Assembly (NCBI RefSeq): GCF_017573465.1
Contig: NZ_JAGEPF010000019.1
Location: 1-64,000 of the forward strand
Length of the DNA: 64,000 nucleotides
Direction: 5' to 3'
Source of the DNA: Actinomadura violacea
GTDB lineage: Bacteria > Actinomycetota > Actinomycetes > Streptosporangiales > Streptosporangiaceae
Below the pieces are notes generated by a model, which was not told where the DNA came from, ran no database searches, and was given only the letters and a program-made list of their open reading frames with translations. Made by a program: the position numbers and the translations under genes. Below are positions 24,691 through 32,877 of this stretch, in pieces; positions within the stretch are counted from its first letter, which is position 1, and each line of letters begins with the position of its first letter.

Positions 24691-26351
24691 CCACGCTCAG
24701 CGACGCACCGAGCGTGCCGATCGCCGCGTCGCGGACGAGCAAGGGGCGCATCATCGCCTCCTGGATGTCGTCCACCGACCACAAGGTGATCGGCTACCTG
24801 TACCTCATCACCTCGTTCGTGATGTTCCTGTTCGGCGGCATCCTCGCGCTCGTCATCCGCGCGGAGCTGTTCAAGCCGGGCCTGCAGGTCGTCAGCAACG
24901 AGCAGTACAACCAGATGTTCACCATGCACGGCACGATCATGCTGCTGATGTTCGCGACGCCGCTGTTCGCGGGCTTCACCAACGTGATCATGCCGCTGCA
25001 GATCGGCGCGCCGGACGTGGCGTTCCCGCGGATGAACATGCTGGCGTACTGGCTGTTCCTGTTCGGCAGCCTCATCGTCATCGCGGGCTTCCTGACCCCG
25101 GGCGGCGCGGCCAGCTTCGGCTGGTTCGCCTACGCCCCGCTGTCGGACGCGGTCCGCTCGCCGGGCGTCGGCGGCGACATGTGGGTGATGGGCCTGGCCA
25201 TGTCGGGCTTCGGCACCATCATGGGCGCGGTCAACTTCATCACCACGATCCTGTGCATGCGCGCCCCCGGCATGACGATGTTCCGGATGCCGATCTTCAC
25301 CTGGAACGTCCTGCTGACCTCCATCCTGGTCCTGCTCGCGTTCCCGGTCCTCGCCGCGGCGCTGCTGGCCCTGGAGGCCGACCGCAAGCTCGGCGCGCAC
25401 GTCTTCGACGCCTCGCACGGCGGCGCACTGCTCTGGCAGCACCTGTTCTGGTTCTTCGGGCATCCGGAGGTCTACATCATCGCGTTGCCCTTCTTCGGCA
25501 TCGTGACGGAGATCCTGCCGGTGTTCGCCCGCAAGCCCGTCTTCGGCTACATCGGCCTGGTCTTCGCGACCATCAGCATCGCCGGCCTGTCGGTCACCGT
25601 GTGGGCGCACCACATGTTCGTCACCGGCCAGGTGCTGCTGCCGTTCTTCTCCTTCATGACGTTCCTCATCGCCGTGCCCACGGGGGTGAAGTTCTTCAAC
25701 TGGGTCGGGACGATCTGGCGAGGACAGCTGACGTTCGAGTCGCCGATGCTGTGGTCGCTCGGCTTCCTGGTGACGTTCCTGTTCGGCGGCCTGACCGGCG
25801 TCATCCTCGCCTCGCCGCCGATGGACTTCCAGCTGTCGGACTCCTACTTCGTCGTCGCGCACTTCCACTACGTCGTGTTCGGCACCGTGGTGTTCGCGAT
25901 GTTCGCCGGCTTCTACTTCTGGTGGCCGAAGTGGACCGGCAAGATGCTGAACGACCGCCTCGGCAAGGTGCACTTCTGGCTGCTGTTCATCGGCTTCCAC
26001 GGCACCTTCCTCATCCAGCACTGGCTGGGCGCCGAGGGCATGCCGCGCCGGTACGCCGACTACCCCAAGGAGTTCGAGGGGCTGAACCAGGTCTCGTCGA
26101 TCTTCGCCTTCATCCTGGGCGCGTCGATGCTGCCGTTCTTCTACAACGTCTACATCACGTGGAAGAAGGGCAAGCGCGTCGAGGTCGACGACCCGTGGGG
26201 CTACGGCTCGTCGCTGGAGTGGGCCACCTCGTGCCCGCCGCCGCGGCACAACTTCAACTCGATCCCGAAGATCCGTTCCGAGCGGCCGGCGTTCGACCTG
26301 CACCACCCGCACGTGGGGGCGAAGGGCGAACTCGCCGGGACGAAGGAGTAA
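24687..26351 (+). CDS. ctaD: Cytochrome c oxidase subunit I (aa3 type)
   Basis: This 554-residue subunit reduces oxygen at the heme a3-CuB centre and pumps protons. Twelve hydrophobic helices are evident. CuB and heme ligands appear in WQHLFWFFGHPEVYII, VWAHHMFVTG and VAHFHYVVFG, with the low-spin heme histidine in FTMHGTIMLLMF. The K-channel tyrosine is in PEVYI. It begins at GTG overlapping ctaC and is followed 3 bases later by ctaF. Confidence 0.98.
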   Translation: MTTLSDAPSVPIAASRTSKGRIIASWMSSTDHKVIGYLYLITSFVMFLFGGILALVIRAELFKPGLQVVSNEQYNQMFTMHGTIMLLMFATPLFAGFTNVIMPLQIGAPDVAFPRMNMLAYWLFLFGSLIVIAGFLTPGGAASFGWFAYAPLSDAVRSPGVGGDMWVMGLAMSGFGTIMGAVNFITTILCMRAPGMTMFRMPIFTWNVLLTSILVLLAFPVLAAALLALEADRKLGAHVFDASHGGALLWQHLFWFFGHPEVYIIALPFFGIVTEILPVFARKPVFGYIGLVFATISIAGLSVTVWAHHMFVTGQVLLPFFSFMTFLIAVPTGVKFFNWVGTIWRGQLTFESPMLWSLGFLVTFLFGGLTGVILASPPMDFQLSDSYFVVAHFHYVVFGTVVFAMFAGFYFWWPKWTGKMLNDRLGKVHFWLLFIGFHGTFLIQHWLGAEGMPRRYADYPKEFEGLNQVSSIFAFILGASMLPFFYNVYITWKKGKRVEVDDPWGYGSSLEWATSCPPPRHNFNSIPKIRSERPAFDLHHPHVGAKGELAGTKE

Positions 26352-26354
26352 CCG

Positions 26355-26765
26355 ATGCGCGTCCAGGCGTTCATGTTCTACGGTTGCGCGGTCTTCTTCC
26401 TCGCCACCGACATCGTCTACTGGCTCTGGTCGGGTGACTGGACCGGCACGACGGCGCTCGCCCTCGCGATCGGCCTCGCGGGCCTGATCGGGTTCTACAT
26501 CCACTTCACCGTCCGGCGCCTCGAGCGGGCCAACGCGGGCCCGCTGTACGAGGACGACCCGGAGGGCAACATCGCCGACGCGGCCGGCGAGCTGGGCTTC
26601 TTCAGCCCGCACAGCTGGTGGCCGCTGTTCGTCGGCCTGTCGGCCGCGGCCGTCGCCCTCGGCATCGTGTTCGGCTGGTGGCTGGTGATCCTCGGCGCGT
26701 GCGCCGCCATCATGTCCTGCATCGGACTGGTGTTCGAGTACTACCGGGGTCATTTCGCCCACTGA
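26355..26765 (+). CDS. ctaF: Cytochrome c oxidase subunit IV, actinobacterial
   Basis: This 136-residue membrane subunit is specific to actinobacterial aa3 oxidases. It has four hydrophobic segments (two near the start, two after residue 75). The sequence begins MRVQAFMFYGCAVFFLATDIVYW and ends with FEYYRGHFAH. It stabilises the oxidase within the bc1-aa3 supercomplex. The operon ends with a strong terminator. Confidence 0.93.
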   Translation: MRVQAFMFYGCAVFFLATDIVYWLWSGDWTGTTALALAIGLAGLIGFYIHFTVRRLERANAGPLYEDDPEGNIADAAGELGFFSPHSWWPLFVGLSAAAVALGIVFGWWLVILGACAAIMSCIGLVFEYYRGHFAH

Positions 26766-26784
26766 TCAGTAAAAGAACCCCAAG

Positions 26785-26822
26785 AGGGGCGGTATCCGCA
26801 TTTTCGCGGGTACCGCCCCTTT
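26785..26822 (+). terminator. Terminator of ctaCDF
   Basis: AGGGGCGGTATCCGC and GCGGGTACCGCCCCT pair over 15 bases (one G-T) around ATTTTC, followed by TTTC. It lies 20 bases after the ctaF stop. Confidence 0.88.
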
Positions 26823-26903
26823 CACATACTGGACGTCGTCCCAGCAAATAGGGCTGGCCAGGCGAATCGCTCGTCCAGGTGGGAAACGACCGGGGGGTCC
26901 ACA

Positions 26904-28181
26904 GTGCGGGTGGGTGACTCAGGACCGAGGTACCGGGGAAGGCGCGCCGCCGCCGTGCTCGCTGGCGCGGGCATGGTGGCGGGCGTCGCGGCATGCTCCG
27001 GGGAGCAGGCGCTGGACGGGCGGGACGCGGTGCGGCTCGCCGTGTCGCCCGGCGGCGGCGCGGCACTGCCGCCCGACAGCCCGATCGACGTGCGGGCGCA
27101 GACCGGCAGGATCGCGAACGTGACGGTGTCGACGGCCAAGGGCGAGGCCGTCGAAGGCGACCTGAACGCCGACCGCACCCAGTGGCGGTCGCGCTGGTCG
27201 CTCACGCCGGGCCAGTCCTACACCGTCGACGCGACGGCCATCGGCAAGGACGGCAAGACGCGCACCGTCCGCAGCGGCTTCACCGTCGCGACCGTGCAGA
27301 AACGGTTCGGGGTGAACGTCGAGGCGCCCTACAACAAGGAGACCGTCGGCGTCGGCATCCCGATCATCATGCACTTCGACCGGCCCGTGCAGGACCGGGC
27401 GTCGGTCGAGAAGGCGCTGGAGGTGCGCTCCGACAAGCCCGTCGAGGGCGCCTGGCACTGGTTCGGCAATCAGGAGGTCGTGTTCCGGCCCAAGGAGTAC
27501 TGGCCGGCGCACACCAGGGCCTCGTTCATCGCCCACCTCAGCGGCGTCAACAACGGCAAGGGCATGTACGGCGGCAAGGACTACGCCGTGAACTTCACCG
27601 TCGGCGACTCCCACGTCTCCACGGCGGGCGAGGACAACCACAAGATGGTCGTGAAGATCAACGGGAAGAAGGCCCGGACGATCCCGACCAGCATGGGCCG
27701 CGGCGGCGAGGAGAAGTACACCACGACCGACGGCGTCCACCTCACCATGCAGAAGGACGACCCCGTCACCATGACGTCCGACTGGGAGGGCTGCGGCCAG
27801 GGCTGCGCCGGCTACTACAGCCTCACCGTCTACAAGGCCGTGAAGATCTCCGACAGCGGCGAATACGTGCACAGCGCCCCGTGGTCGGTGGGCGACCAGG
27901 GCCACGACAACGTCAGCCACGGCTGCATCAACGTCAGCCCGTCCGACGCCAAGTGGTTCTACAACCTGGCGCAGCGCGGCGACGTCGTCACCGTCACCGG
28001 CACCAGCCGCAAACTGGACCCGCAGAACGGCTGGGGCTTCTGGCAGATGGGCTGGAGCGACTGGGTCAAGGGCAGCGCCCTGCAGCGCTCCGTCTCCACG
28101 GCGCCGCACATGGACGCCGCGACCCTGTCCGCCCAATCCGGCAACGGCGCCGTCCAGAAACCCCGCGCCAGCCATAACTGA
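26904..28181 (+). CDS. L,D-transpeptidase with Ig-like domains, lipoprotein
   Basis: This 425-residue cell-wall enzyme makes 3-3 peptidoglycan crosslinks. The start is GTG 26904. A signal ends in AGVAA|C, a plausible lipobox. Two Ig-like domains (about 40-130 and 130-235) precede the YkuD catalytic domain: HSAPWSVG, then SHGCINVSPSDAKWF with the nucleophile at about C341. A C-terminal Trp-rich segment (WGFWQMGWSDW) follows, as in mycobacterial LdtMt2-type enzymes. Immediately downstream lies the intergenic repeat array. Confidence 0.95.
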   Translation: MRVGDSGPRYRGRRAAAVLAGAGMVAGVAACSGEQALDGRDAVRLAVSPGGGAALPPDSPIDVRAQTGRIANVTVSTAKGEAVEGDLNADRTQWRSRWSLTPGQSYTVDATAIGKDGKTRTVRSGFTVATVQKRFGVNVEAPYNKETVGVGIPIIMHFDRPVQDRASVEKALEVRSDKPVEGAWHWFGNQEVVFRPKEYWPAHTRASFIAHLSGVNNGKGMYGGKDYAVNFTVGDSHVSTAGEDNHKMVVKINGKKARTIPTSMGRGGEEKYTTTDGVHLTMQKDDPVTMTSDWEGCGQGCAGYYSLTVYKAVKISDSGEYVHSAPWSVGDQGHDNVSHGCINVSPSDAKWFYNLAQRGDVVTVTGTSRKLDPQNGWGFWQMGWSDWVKGSALQRSVSTAPHMDAATLSAQSGNGAVQKPRASHN

Positions 28182-28187
28182 GTTTGT

Positions 28188-28367
28188 CCAGGGGGGCGAC
28201 CCCCTGGAACCCCCGTTACGGTGTTGGTCCAGGGGGACGACCCCCTGGAACCCCCGTTGCGACGGACGAGGCGTTTCCCGCTCCGCTAGCGCTCCGCGGG
28301 AAACGCCTCGTCCGTCGTCGGGCAGGCCCGCTGCGCTCGCTGGCGCTCGCTCCGCGTGCCTGCCCGT
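28188..28367. repeat. Modular intergenic repeat, copy 1 (two A hairpins, B, C)
   Basis: Module A occurs twice: CCAGGGGG/CCCCCTGG arms with GCGA or ACGA loops (28188-28207, 28229-28248), each followed by AACCCCCGTT. Module B is a 21-base perfect hairpin (28261-28281 with 28296-28316) whose 14-base loop is TCCGCTAGCGCTCC. Module C (28320-28365) has GGGCAGGC/GCCTGCCC ends around CTGCGCTCGC. It starts 7 bases after the L,D-transpeptidase stop and probably terminates it. Confidence 0.85.
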
Positions 28368-28380
28368 GGGCTGTGTTTTC

Positions 28381-28560
28381 CCAGGGGGCGACCCCCTGGA
28401 ACCCCCGTCACGACCGACAGGCTGTTTCGCCGCTCCGCTAGCGCTCCGCGGCGAAACAGCCTGTCGGTCGTCGGGCAGGCCCGCTGCGCTCGCTGGCGCT
28501 CGCTCCGCGTGCCTGCCCGTGAACGGTGGCTGAGCTTCAATCTTCCGGCGCTGAGGTTCG
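28381..28560. repeat. Modular intergenic repeat, copy 2 (A, B, C, D)
   Basis: Module A is at 28381-28399. Module B is a 23-base perfect hairpin (28411-28433 with 28448-28470) with the same 14-base loop as copy 1 but arms of different sequence. Module C is at 28473-28518. A further segment D, beginning GTGAACGGTGGCTGAGCTTC, resembles the sequence after copy 3. No gene lies between 28182 and 28660; the rest (28561-28660) shows only short GC-rich hairpins. Confidence 0.85.
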
Positions 28561-28660
28561 GGCTGTGGGGCATGCTCGCCAGCGCTCGCTCTAAATGTCC
28601 GCCTACGGCGGCTGGCGGCTGGGCTTCAAGCCGTCGGGGCCGGGGGCGTTCTGGCTTGGG

Positions 28661-30067
28661 TTAGTGGAGCGGGGGTGGGATGGGGGCGTGGCGCATCTTG
28701 GACCAGGTGCGGGCCATGGCTATGCGGTCGGGGCCGGAAGGGTGGGTCATCCAGAGCAGGTACTCGGCCCAGTTCGGGTTCGGGTCGTCGATGTTGCGGA
28801 CCGACAGCTCGTGCTGCATCGCCACGAAGGTCTTCGGGTCGCGGGTGAGGTCGAGGGCGTGCGCGTCGGCGCGGGCCTCGATGCGGCGGCTGACGAGGTT
28901 CTGGACAGGGGCGGCGAGCTGCGTTCCGGCGGCGACGAGAGCGAGGACCAGTGCGATGGAGCGGGGGTCGGCGGGGCCGGTGCTCCGGGCGGCGGGGACG
29001 TGCGGGGCGACGCCGGCGCGGCGCAGCAGGCGCGGGGACGTCGTCAGCAGGTAGAGCAGGCACAGCCCGCCCGCGACGCCGAGCGCGCCGACGAGGGTGC
29101 CCCACAGCACGTCGTCGCGCTTGGCGTGGCCGAGCTCGTGGCCGACGATCGACTCGATCTGGGGGCGCGGCGACTTCAGCAGCGTGTCGTACAGGACGAT
29201 GCGCCGCGTCGAGCCGAACCCGGACACGTAGGCGTTCAGCGACGTCGTCCGGCGGGACGCGTCGGCGACGAGGACGTCCTTGACGGGGACGCCGTCGCGT
29301 TTCGCCATGGCGAGCAGGTCGGTGCGCAGCTGCCCGGCGGGCAGCGAGTGGAACTTGTTGAACACCGGCTCGACGGCGATCGGGTAGATGAACGAGACGG
29401 CGACGACGAGCACGAACCCGCCTGCGGCGGCGCCCGTCCACCAGTAGCGGGGGAAGCGGCGGACGATCGCGTAGAGCAGGAGCAGCGCGACCGTGTACAT
29501 GACCCAGGTGACGCCGAGGGACTTGAGCTGGTCGACGGCCCACGCGGGCCAGGCCTGCGTGGACAGGCCGTAGTGGCGCAGGACCGCCTCGCTCCAGATG
29601 TCGAACGGCAGGCCGATGACGCGCAGCAGCGTGGTGAGCGCGACGGCGGCGGCGATGACGCGCAGCGGGCGGCGGCGGACGCGCGCGGTCGTCCAGCCGA
29701 TGAACCGGGACCCGAGGGGCGTGAAGCCGAGGACGAGGATCACGGCGAGGCCGACGAGGAGCCCGGAGTAGGCGGGCGGGTTGATGGCGCCGTCGAACGC
29801 TTTGGCGCGGGCGATCTCGTGCGGGGTGAAGTCGAGGGACGGGTCGGCCTGCACGTGCCCGCCGGGGACGTGGCCGGGCAGCGGGTTCCACGGGGTGGTG
29901 AGGCCGAGGACGGCGGCGACGCCGGCGAACAGCAGCACGGCGGTGAGGGCGGCGGCGCGGCGGGCTCCCCGCATCGGCGGGCCGCCGTCCGCGGGCGCGC
30001 CGGGCGCGGCGGCCGGGCGGCCGGGGGGTTCGGCGACCGACGGCTCGCCGCCGTCTCCCTCGCTCAT
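28661..30067 (-). CDS. M48-family membrane metalloprotease (Ste24/HtpX-like)
   Basis: This 468-residue protein has a Pro/Ala-rich cytoplasmic start, several membrane helices, and the zinc motif HELGH (H310, E311, H314) in ESIVGHELGHAKRDD. The third ligand is probably in RRIEARADAHALDLT, typical of CAAX-prenyl-protease-like M48 enzymes. The segment SLNAYVSGFGSTRRIVLYDTL is characteristic. ATG 30067 overlaps the upstream stop (ATGA) and follows GGAGCTCAC, so an upstream ATG at 30097 is unlikely. It is translationally coupled to a second HExxH protein. Confidence 0.92.
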   Translation of the reverse strand: MSEGDGGEPSVAEPPGRPAAAPGAPADGGPPMRGARRAAALTAVLLFAGVAAVLGLTTPWNPLPGHVPGGHVQADPSLDFTPHEIARAKAFDGAINPPAYSGLLVGLAVILVLGFTPLGSRFIGWTTARVRRRPLRVIAAAVALTTLLRVIGLPFDIWSEAVLRHYGLSTQAWPAWAVDQLKSLGVTWVMYTVALLLLYAIVRRFPRYWWTGAAAGGFVLVVAVSFIYPIAVEPVFNKFHSLPAGQLRTDLLAMAKRDGVPVKDVLVADASRRTTSLNAYVSGFGSTRRIVLYDTLLKSPRPQIESIVGHELGHAKRDDVLWGTLVGALGVAGGLCLLYLLTTSPRLLRRAGVAPHVPAARSTGPADPRSIALVLALVAAGTQLAAPVQNLVSRRIEARADAHALDLTRDPKTFVAMQHELSVRNIDDPNPNWAEYLLWMTHPSGPDRIAMARTWSKMRHAPIPPPLH

Positions 30068-31413
30068 GTGAGCTCCTTCTTCAGGTAGTCGCGCCACTGC
30101 GCGACGAAGCGGTCCCGGGTGAGGCCGAGCACGGAGCGCAGCGCGGCGGCCTCGGGGGAGCGCCCGGCGGCCCGGTACAGCCGGACGAGCGTCGCCTCAC
30201 CGTACCGGCCGGCGACCATCCGGCAGGCGAGCCAGGCCTCCTGGTAGGCCTGCGAGAGGTGGTCGGAGGAGCCGGCGAAGTCGGCGGCGGCGGGCAGCGC
30301 GGACGGCACCCGGCCCGCCTTCACCTCGCGGCGCAGCTCGCTGGCGGCGGACTTCACGCTCACCTTCGCGTGCTTGTAGCCGACGTAGTCGGCGAAGCCC
30401 TCGATGAGCCACAGCGGGGTGGTGCGGTCGGTGGCGCCGCCGGTCGCGACGTGGGTCAGCTCGTGGGTGAGCACGACGGTGCGGCCGAGCGCGTTGAGCC
30501 GGCCGAAGGTGCCGGGGGAGACGATGACGCGGTCCTCGCCGCGGCCGCCGCCCGCGGACGGCGCGACGGTGGCGAGCGCGGCGATCTGGCCGAGGCTCTC
30601 GTCGGGCCCGGCGAGCGCGGCGGCGAGCCGCTCGTCGGCGGGCACGAGCGCGACGGCCCGCTGCGCCCAGTTCTTCCCGACGACGCCGGTGACGACCGGG
30701 ACGGCCACGTCGAGGTGCTTCGCGATGCCCTGCAGCCCGCCGCCGTCGCCGATGACGAGGCTGGAGCGGCCGCGGACGACGGTCAGCGGCCCGGCGTCCC
30801 AGATCTCCGCGTCGTCGCGCCGGCCGAGTGCGGAGCCGTCGCCGACGATCGTCCAGGCCCCGGAGCGGGGCGCGAAGGCGAGGTGGCGGGTGCGGGCGAC
30901 GTCGCCGCGGTCGAAGCCGCGCAGCCGGTACCGGGTCTCGACGCGGACGACGGCGGCGCCGCCTTCGGCGTTCGCCGACTCGGTGCCGGCGAAGCGCTCC
31001 GTCCAGCCGTCGAGCGGGAGCCTGCGGAGGTTGTCGTAGAGCCGGGCCTGGGCGTCCTGGAAGGCGGCGGGCGCGGAGGAGACGGTGGCGAGGAACGCGG
31101 TCCGGTCGCCGCCGGCGACGGCGCGCGACCGGTTCGCCAGGACGTCCCGCGCGGTCTGCGGGTCGAACGGCGCGGTGGGGCGGGCGGTGCGGGCGGCGGC
31201 CCGGGAGCCGCCGGACCGCGCGCCGAGGACGCCGGCGCCGCCGGCGGCGAGCAGTGCCGCGCCGCCGGCGCCCAGGGCGAGCATCCTGCGCCGCGACACG
31301 GCCCCGGAGCGCGGCGACGGCTCGTCCGCGGGGACGGGTACGCCCCGCCGGGGGCCGGGGGACCGGGGTCCCTCGTCGTCGGCGGGGCCGTCCTGCGGCG
31401 GGCCGTCCTCCAT
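30064..31413 (-). CDS. Membrane-anchored putative gluzincin metallopeptidase
   Basis: This protein of about 449 residues starts at ATG 31413 (AGGA 8 bases upstream); an upstream ATG at 31434 lacks a site. The first 40 residues are acidic/Pro-rich, then SRRRMLALGAGGAALLAAGG, a twin-arginine-like or membrane anchor segment. The C-terminal third has HELTH (H317, E318, H321) and, about 24 residues on, WLIEGFADYVG, giving an HExxH...E gluzincin arrangement as in peptidase MA-like proteins. An NTF2-like region may precede it. Substrate unknown; it is in one operon with the M48 protease. Confidence 0.75.
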   Translation of the reverse strand: MEDGPPQDGPADDEGPRSPGPRRGVPVPADEPSPRSGAVSRRRMLALGAGGAALLAAGGAGVLGARSGGSRAAARTARPTAPFDPQTARDVLANRSRAVAGGDRTAFLATVSSAPAAFQDAQARLYDNLRRLPLDGWTERFAGTESANAEGGAAVVRVETRYRLRGFDRGDVARTRHLAFAPRSGAWTIVGDGSALGRRDDAEIWDAGPLTVVRGRSSLVIGDGGGLQGIAKHLDVAVPVVTGVVGKNWAQRAVALVPADERLAAALAGPDESLGQIAALATVAPSAGGGRGEDRVIVSPGTFGRLNALGRTVVLTHELTHVATGGATDRTTPLWLIEGFADYVGYKHAKVSVKSAASELRREVKAGRVPSALPAAADFAGSSDHLSQAYQEAWLACRMVAGRYGEATLVRLYRAAGRSPEAAALRSVLGLTRDRFVAQWRDYLKKELT

Positions 31414-31476
31414 GCGCGCGATCCTATTGAGCATTCCGGTGGGGCCGTGCCATCGCGGCCGTGTCGCCGGCCCGTG

Positions 31477-32478
31477 TCACGAGGCGTAGTCGGGGTAGCC
31501 GTAGCCGACCACGGTGTCGGTCGAACGCTCCTTGACCTGGACGGAGTTCCCGGTGTTGCCCTCGACGGTCTGGATGGTGCCGTCGCCGTTGTCCTTGATG
31601 ACCATGCCGACGTGCTGGATGTCGTCGCTGGACTTGCCGCCGCTCCAGGAGAAGAAGACGATCGCGCCGGGCTTCGGGGTGTCGCCCCAGCGGCCGTTGT
31701 CCTGGAACCACTGGGCGTGCGCGACGGTCCAGGCATCGGCGCCTATCTGGTCGGTGAAGCCGAGCTTGTCGCCGATCCAGGAGATGAACATGTCGCACCA
31801 TTCGGCGTCGCTGTACTCCTGGACGGAGCCGCCGTCGCGGGCGACGGTCTCCTTGGCGCGCGAGGTGGTCTCGTACCAGTCGCCGAACTTGGTGTCGCCG
31901 TTGCCGTCGGGGCTCTCGCCGATCTGGGAGCGGGCGAGGTCGATGGCGGCCGCGGCGGTGGGCTTGGCGGGCTTGGAACGTTCCTTCGGGGCGGCCTCGG
32001 GCGCCGCGGCCTTCGGCGCGCTCTTCGCGGCCTGCCGGGGCACCGCCGCCTTGGCGGGCGTCCGGTCCTGGGCCGCCTTGCGCTGCTGCGGCGCCTTGGC
32101 GATGGCCAGGTCGGCCGCCGCGGCCGGCTTGGCGGGCGAGGGCCCGCCGAAGGGCAGGACCGACGCCTGCGCGGTGACCACGGCGGCGCCGAGGACGGCG
32201 GCGCCGACGAGCACGCCGCCGGTGGTGCGCCGGGCGATGGTGCGGCCGTTCTTGCGGTGCCGGCCGCTCGCCGGCGTCTCGCCGCCGGCGTCCGGTGCCG
32301 ATTTGGCGGCGGGTGCCCCGGGGAGGACCTGGGCGGTGATCACCCTGGTCGCAGGGTTCGCCTTGGGGGCGTGGCCCGCCTTCTCGGCGGGGGCCGCGTG
32401 GTGCGCGGGGGTCCTTCTGACGGGGGTGATGGGAGTCGTGTCGCTGGTGGGGGCTGCCTTGCGGTGCTTGCCTGCCAC
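31477..32478 (-). CDS. CHAP-domain peptidoglycan hydrolase
   Basis: This 333-residue protein has a basic cytoplasmic start (MAGKHRKAAPT), one hydrophobic segment at about 88-106, an Ala/Lys/Pro-rich spacer, and a C-terminal CHAP domain (about 180-333) with the cysteine in SDAEWCDMFISWIGDKLG and histidine in DDIQHVGMVI. It cleaves peptidoglycan amide bonds outside the cell. GTG 32478 follows AAGGAG. A c-di-AMP riboswitch directly precedes it, linking wall cutting to the second messenger. Confidence 0.92.
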   Translation of the reverse strand: MAGKHRKAAPTSDTTPITPVRRTPAHHAAPAEKAGHAPKANPATRVITAQVLPGAPAAKSAPDAGGETPASGRHRKNGRTIARRTTGGVLVGAAVLGAAVVTAQASVLPFGGPSPAKPAAAADLAIAKAPQQRKAAQDRTPAKAAVPRQAAKSAPKAAAPEAAPKERSKPAKPTAAAAIDLARSQIGESPDGNGDTKFGDWYETTSRAKETVARDGGSVQEYSDAEWCDMFISWIGDKLGFTDQIGADAWTVAHAQWFQDNGRWGDTPKPGAIVFFSWSGGKSSDDIQHVGMVIKDNGDGTIQTVEGNTGNSVQVKERSTDTVVGYGYPDYAS

Positions 32479-32502
32479 GGGGGGATCTCCTTGGCTTCCA
32501 TA

Positions 32503-32640
32503 GCGCCTACCGGGTTAGCTGACGGGTTCGGGCGTGGAAGCCGCCCTACGGCCTGCGGGCAGGCCGATTCACCCCGACGGGACATGGGTGGGTCCCCGGC
32601 TCCGTCGCCGGCCCAGCGGGCACGGCACGGACTCGGCGGT
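32503..32640 (-). ncRNA. c-di-AMP (ydaO/yuaA) riboswitch before CHAP gene
   Basis: On the minus strand the leader reads, in order, GGAGCCGGGGACCCACC, GGGGTGAATCGG, GTAGGG, CCACGCCCGAACCCG and TCAGCTAACCCGGTAGGCG, which are the conserved blocks of actinobacterial ydaO riboswitches. It ends 24 bases before the CHAP start. In actinomycetes these RNAs switch off wall-hydrolase genes when c-di-AMP binds. The 5' boundary is approximate. Confidence 0.92.
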
Positions 32641-32717
32641 GGCGCGCCCGGGGGCGGGCGCGCCGGTTCGGTTTGGGGGCCTCTCGGGAGGGGGCGCCGC
32701 TGGGGCGCCCGCGGAGA

Positions 32718-32769
32718 GGGGAAAAGAGGGGGTCGGGCGCGGCCGTGCGCTCGGCGGACGGCCGCGCCC
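32718..32769 (-). terminator. Terminator after the orphan riboswitch leader
   Basis: GGGCGCGGCCGT and ACGGCCGCGCCC (32735-32746 and 32758-32769) pair over 12 bases. On the minus strand they are followed by GACCCCCTCTTTTCCCC, a T-containing tract. It would separate the upstream riboswitch transcript from the CHAP transcript. Confidence 0.75.
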
Positions 32770-32791
32770 GGAGAGATTGATGCCGTTTCGG

Positions 32792-32857
32792 CTAGGAGGC
32801 CCGTATGGGCCCGTCATCCGGCCGCGGCGGGGCGTTCTGCAGAGGGTAGCTGGACAG
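32792..32857 (-). CDS. Possible 21-residue small ORF under the upstream riboswitch
   Basis: Downstream of the second riboswitch AAGGAG is followed, after TGAACC, by CTG. From it a frame of 21 codons (xSSYPLQNAPPRPDDGPIRAS) runs to TAG. Placement relative to the ribosome site is ideal, but the codon is CTG, not ATG or GTG. A GTG two bases after GGA gives a 16-codon alternative (MNPVQLPSAERPAAAG) too close to the site. It could be a leader peptide, a real small protein, or the scar of a lost gene. No homology is recognised. Confidence 0.3.
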   Translation of the reverse strand: MSSYPLQNAPPRPDDGPIRAS

Positions 32858-32877
32858 GGTTCACTCCTTCTTCCAGA

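Noticed and set aside
24552..26762. Long minus-strand frame over ctaC-ctaD-ctaF
   Set aside because: Charge-rich His/Asp/Glu/Arg translation typical of antisense to membrane-protein genes in GC-rich DNA; the sense genes are unambiguous.
28188..28520. Possible CRISPR-like array or tRNA cluster
   Set aside because: The repeats are palindromic, of several types and without unique spacers of constant length; no cloverleaf or cas gene is seen.
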